From Quercus robur (taxonomy: Eukaryota; Streptophyta; Magnoliopsida; Fagales; Fagaceae), in assembly GCF_932294415.1 (NCBI RefSeq), contig NC_065541.1:31418790-31482789 (forward strand): DNA of 64,000 nt. Direction: 5' to 3'. The translations under genes were made by a program, and so were the position numbers. Shown piece by piece: positions 60,483 through 64,000 of this stretch (position 1 is its first letter; each line of letters starts with the position of its first letter). Below the pieces are notes generated by a model. It was not told where the DNA came from. It did no database searches and saw only the letters and a list, made by a program, of their open reading frames with translations.

Positions 60483-61810
60483 CGCTCTGTTTGTTTCGTT
60501 GGAAAACCTTCTGTAAAGATTGTTTTCCACATTTTCCAGTGTTTGGTAGCACAAAAAAAACCTAGTCAATGGAAAATTATCTTTGGTCAACGGAAAACTC
60601 TAATAAAAATAAGGCTTATTCTCTATAGGTTGTTTTCCAAAATTTTTTTTTGGAAAACAATCTCTCTCTCACGCGTTGCATCTCCTATAAATATTATCTT
60701 CATCTATAGCCGTGAGAAACATAATTTTTTGGCGCCTTCTCTCTTTCATAGTAAGTTTTCTCACTTTTTCTCTCTTCCCTTTGCTTTTTCTCTCCTCACA
60801 CCCTCACTATCACTAACTCTGGTCTCTCCTCTTCCCATAGATCTCTCTATTTAACTGGTTCCTCTTCTCTTTTTTCTCCATATTTCTCTTCCCCTCTGTA
60901 ACACAATTCTCTGATTAGATTTTTTTTTTTCCTTCACTAATCGGTCAATAGCTCCGACTTGCAAAAAAGAACAAATTTGCAGTGGTAATTATTTCATTTC
61001 TCTCTACCAAAATCCCAATTCTTTGCTTTGAATTTCAAGCTCGATTTTCTTTTTTCTCTAAGAAATTTTCGATTTGATAGATTCTAGGCAGAAGTTACTT
61101 CTTTTTCATACATAAAGTGCAAAAAAATAAAAAAATAAAAAATAAAAGAAGAAGAAGAAGAAAGAATGAATGAAGTAAAAGATGAAAATTTTAAACATAG
61201 TACCTATATTGCTCTAAATTGCTTTTACATGGGACCATCTTTACCGTGGACTAATAATATTGTTATATAATTAATGATAATTGTTTAGGAGAATTACATT
61301 TGTTGGCAAATACTTTTTTTGTTACCAAATACTATGCAGTGATGATATATTATGTAGTACATTATGTAAATACATAATTTAGAGTAATATTGAACACTTG
61401 TAGTTGGCCATAGTAGACAAATGGTTGATATGTGTGTATGTGTTTATGTGTATATGTACATTACTGTTTATATATATGAGCAAGATGAGTGGTAGAGATC
61501 ATGAAAATTTGACAACTAATTAATTTTGATTGTATCTATTGTCAAAATTTTAGATTAATTAGTATGAAAACCAAATTCATTCTTGGTTTTTATTTATTTA
61601 TAATGATTACATTAGTTAGTTTACATAATATACATGTTTTAAATTATACAATAAATATTTTAAAAAATTACATACCAAACACTAGAAAACATTCTCAAGC
61701 TCATTTTTAAGGTCGTTACCAAACATTGGAAAATAAGACAGTTTTCTAGAAAATGTTCTTTGAAAAATGACCATTTTGTAGAAAATATTAATGCTGAAAC
61801 AAACAGAGCG
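60483..61810. mobile_element. PIF/Harbinger-like non-autonomous element
   Basis: A 1,328-bp element has 15-bp perfect terminal repeats CGCTCTGTTTGTTTC and TAA on both sides (60480-60482 and 61811-61813), the 3-bp target of PIF/Harbinger elements. The inverted similarity continues, loosely, for about 100 bases (TTTTCCAGTGTTTGGTAGC versus TTTTCCAATGTTTGGTAAC). The interior includes a CT-rich segment near 60740-60910 that looks like a plant 5' UTR, but no transposase. A hAT origin with an unrecognised 8-bp duplication is less likely. Confidence 0.65.
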
Positions 61811-61813
61811 TAA

Positions 61814-63140
61814 TAAGCATGTTCTCTTTCAAAAAGAGGTTTCATACAAGCTTATGCAATTCTATAGTCCATAGGCCCATACAACGTTGAATACCCATCA
61901 GTCTCAAAAGCTTTAATCTTTTATGGTCCCAACAATGTGTATCAAGATAACGTACTCTGGGATTTGACATTATAAGAAATAGGGATGGAGTCAGAAGTTT
62001 AAGTTAGGGGGGTGAAGTTTAAATTAATAAAAAGGCACATAACAACACTAGGCGCGTAACATAACACTTCAATTAACAAACTTTATTAAATATTAACAAC
62101 TAACCATTAAAATTTCAAATCATCTCAACAAAAAAAAAAAAAAAAAAAAACACTAAAAGACAAACACCACCATTAATTATTTGTTGCTCCTTTATTCATT
62201 GATATTGTTGCTCCTTTATTCATAAGGGCATATGTTATAAAAAAACAAAATCACCCATTTAGCATATGGGTAGTTCATAAAAAAATATATAAAAATAAAA
62301 AACACCCAATGGGTCCAAACTCCAAACAGTAAAAGAGTTAAAGTATTGACAGTGATTCTTCATTTAGCAACAAAACAGGAAAAAAATTAAGAGAGTTCTC
62401 CATCTTCCATTGAAAAAGAGAGAAGAAAGTAAAACAGAGCACAAGCTACAGAACAGAGCACAACCTTCAGCTCTAGCTATTATGAATGAAAGGTTCAATT
62501 TGTTTTCAAAAAAGAAAAAGAAAAAGAGAGAAGAGAGTTAGAGAGAGAGTGAGAGAAAAGAGGTTCTGCCTTTGCTCAGCTAAGATGAGAGAGGGAAATA
62601 CCGTGCTGGTGCTTTCTTGGTCTCTCTCAGAAGCATATCTGCTATCGACGTGCCATGCCATGCTGCTATATTTTTGGTCTTAGTCTTCATTCCCTTTGCC
62701 TCACGTATCAGTACTGGTGTCTTTCTCTGGGTTAGGGTTTTTTTTTTTTTTTGGGGTGGGTGGGGGGGGGGGGGGGGGGGCGCAATTTGATGGAATGATT
62801 TGATGTCAGATTGGTTTTGTTTCAAATTTTTTAAAGGCTGGGCTAATGTTTTTGGTAAATTGTCTGATTGTACTTAATTTTCTTTAGCCTTTCCATTTTG
62901 GTGATTTTGTTGTAGGCCTAATTTTTGGGTTTACCCATTTGTTTTTCTTGTGATTTTAGATTTGTAAATTTTAGTGGGCTTTTTCTTTTTGTTTAAAGAT
63001 TTTGCTTAGGGGGGCAAGTGTAATTGTTTTGGGCAAAATTGCTCAAATATGTAATATATATATATACTCCTTGATTTTTTTTTTTCCAAAATGTGGGGGT
63101 GGGGGGGGGGGGGGGCATGGCCCCCCTAAGTAAAAAAAAA
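61814..63140. other. Gene-free stretch with G-runs, possible transposon remnants
   Basis: Nothing codes. The stretch holds A-runs near 62131-62150 and a purine-rich patch at 62480-62570. G-runs lie at about 62761-62780 and 63098-63115. GTTAGGGGGG (about 62004) and CCCCCCTAAG (about 63121) face each other like degraded ends of a non-autonomous element, but I could not confirm this. Confidence 0.4.
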
Positions 63141-63147
63141 TGATGAT

Positions 63148-63998
63148 ATGGAATCGAATGACGAGGTCAAATCCTTTCAGCAAGGGCTTGCAACAGTAAA
63201 GTTCTCCAAAGAGTTCAAGCAACACATTCGGACTCCTTGGTCGAAAGCCCTTATTGTCAAAGTTTATGGCAGAACAATTGGCATTAACTTTTTACATTCA
63301 AGAATCCATTCGCTGTGGAAACTAGCTGGACGTCTAGACTGTGTAAACCTAGGTCATGATTTCTTCCTCATTCAATTCTCTCTAAAAGAAGACTTCGAAG
63401 CTATTTTGAAGAAGGGCCCATGGTTCGTTGGGGAGCACTTTCTCTCCATTAGGAGCCTAACTTTAAACCGTCCACTGCAAATGTTCCGTCAATAGCGGTC
63501 TAGGTTAGACTTTATGAGCTTCCCATTGAATACTATAATGCTAAAGCCTTGCAACATATAGATAAGACCATTGGTAATGTTCTGAGAGTGGATACTCACA
63601 CGACAACTGAGGCTGGAGGCAGGTTTGCACATTTGTATGTTTAGATAGACATCGATAAGCCACTTATTACTGCTGTTATGATTGGGAGGTTTAAGCAGCC
63701 AATGAGCTATAAGGGAATCCACAAGCTTTGTTTTTCTTGCAGATGAGTTGGCCATCGGCAAGAAAACTGTCCGTACTCCATCCAGGCTGAGAAGATGGAG
63801 TGGAATGAAGATGCAAAGTTGGAAGGAGAGAGGGTAGTTCATGCATGCGATAACCATGAACCTGGCAATCCTAAGCAGGGAAAGGGGACCATAGTGGGAG
63901 TGCCTGAGGGCACCTATGGTCCATGGATAGTGGTTGTACGGAAAAAGAATGGGACAAAAATCCGTAGAGGTAGTGGGCTTGAACTTGGCAAGACATAA
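63148..63998 (+). mobile_element. LINE ORF1 remnant (DUF4283 plus zinc knuckle)
   Basis: The frame from 63148 reads as the DUF4283 domain of plant L1-type LINE ORF1 (TPWSKALIVKVYGRTIGINF, LGHDFFLIQFSLKEDFEAIL, KGPWFVGEHFLSIR). After a TAG at 63493-63495 and a shift of frame, similarity continues with ELPIEYYNAKALQHIDKTIG. A CCHC-type knuckle, CFSC..VGHRQENC, follows near 63735 and also carries an in-frame stop. The part 3' of the knuckle is open to the window end. No endonuclease or RT is in the window; they may lie to the right. The copy is decayed. Confidence 0.85.
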
Positions 63999-64000
63999 GG

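Overview
The window is nuclear DNA of a flowering plant, most likely a woody eudicot. The evidence is three intron-bearing host genes of clear plant families, AT-rich intergenic DNA, and plant-type mobile elements (Tat-lineage gypsy, copia, hAT, Mutator-like, PIF/Harbinger-like, LINE, SINE). I cannot name the species from the sequence alone.

Layout. 1-2.8 kb: AT-rich intergenic DNA with a 64-base poly(T) run, TA microsatellites and a small inverted-repeat element. 2.8-8.2 kb: two convergent host genes, a BTB/NPH3 protein (DOT3-like, + strand, four coding exons) and a cytosolic thymidine kinase (TK1, - strand, four coding exons). 9.5-14.1 kb: pieces of old copia-type retrotransposons, including a gag relic on the - strand and the 3' internal end plus one LTR on the + strand. 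14.87-29.83 kb: a nearly full-length but broken Tat-lineage gypsy element with matching target duplications (CCCGT); its 5' LTR was later hit by a solo copia-type LTR (duplication ACATG). 30.93-41.13 kb: a second, younger Tat-lineage element with 98%-like LTRs and the duplication CTTAA. 41.1-48 kb: intergenic DNA with a 79-bp tandem duplication, a SINE candidate, a Mutator-like foldback element and a solo LTR. 48-54.3 kb: a two-RRM glycine-rich hnRNP-type gene (+ strand) with a 5' UTR intron, a 3.5-kb last intron and a final exon carrying only 14 coding bases. 56.4-60.1 kb: an LTR-like composite containing a non-autonomous hAT element and a 37-bp minisatellite. 60.5-61.8 kb: a PIF/Harbinger-like non-autonomous element. 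63.1-64 kb: a decayed LINE ORF1.

How it fits together. The host genes are unrelated in function: an NRL-family protein probably linked to development or light and auxin signalling, a nucleotide salvage enzyme, and an RNA-binding protein. About half of the window is mobile DNA. The most interesting structure lies in the two Tat elements. Both carry long antisense coding regions downstream of integrase, but the content differs: the first carries a plant mobile domain protein, the second a 'putative gypsy type transposon' (Transposase_28-like) protein followed by a coiled coil. The second also holds an array of about 125-bp repeats in which each unit encodes several small hairpins, and each element has its own strongly over-used DNA word (GGATCC in the first, GACGG in the second).

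Limits. Exon borders are drawn by eye from GT-AG sites, reading frame and remembered family sequences. No alignment or database search was run.
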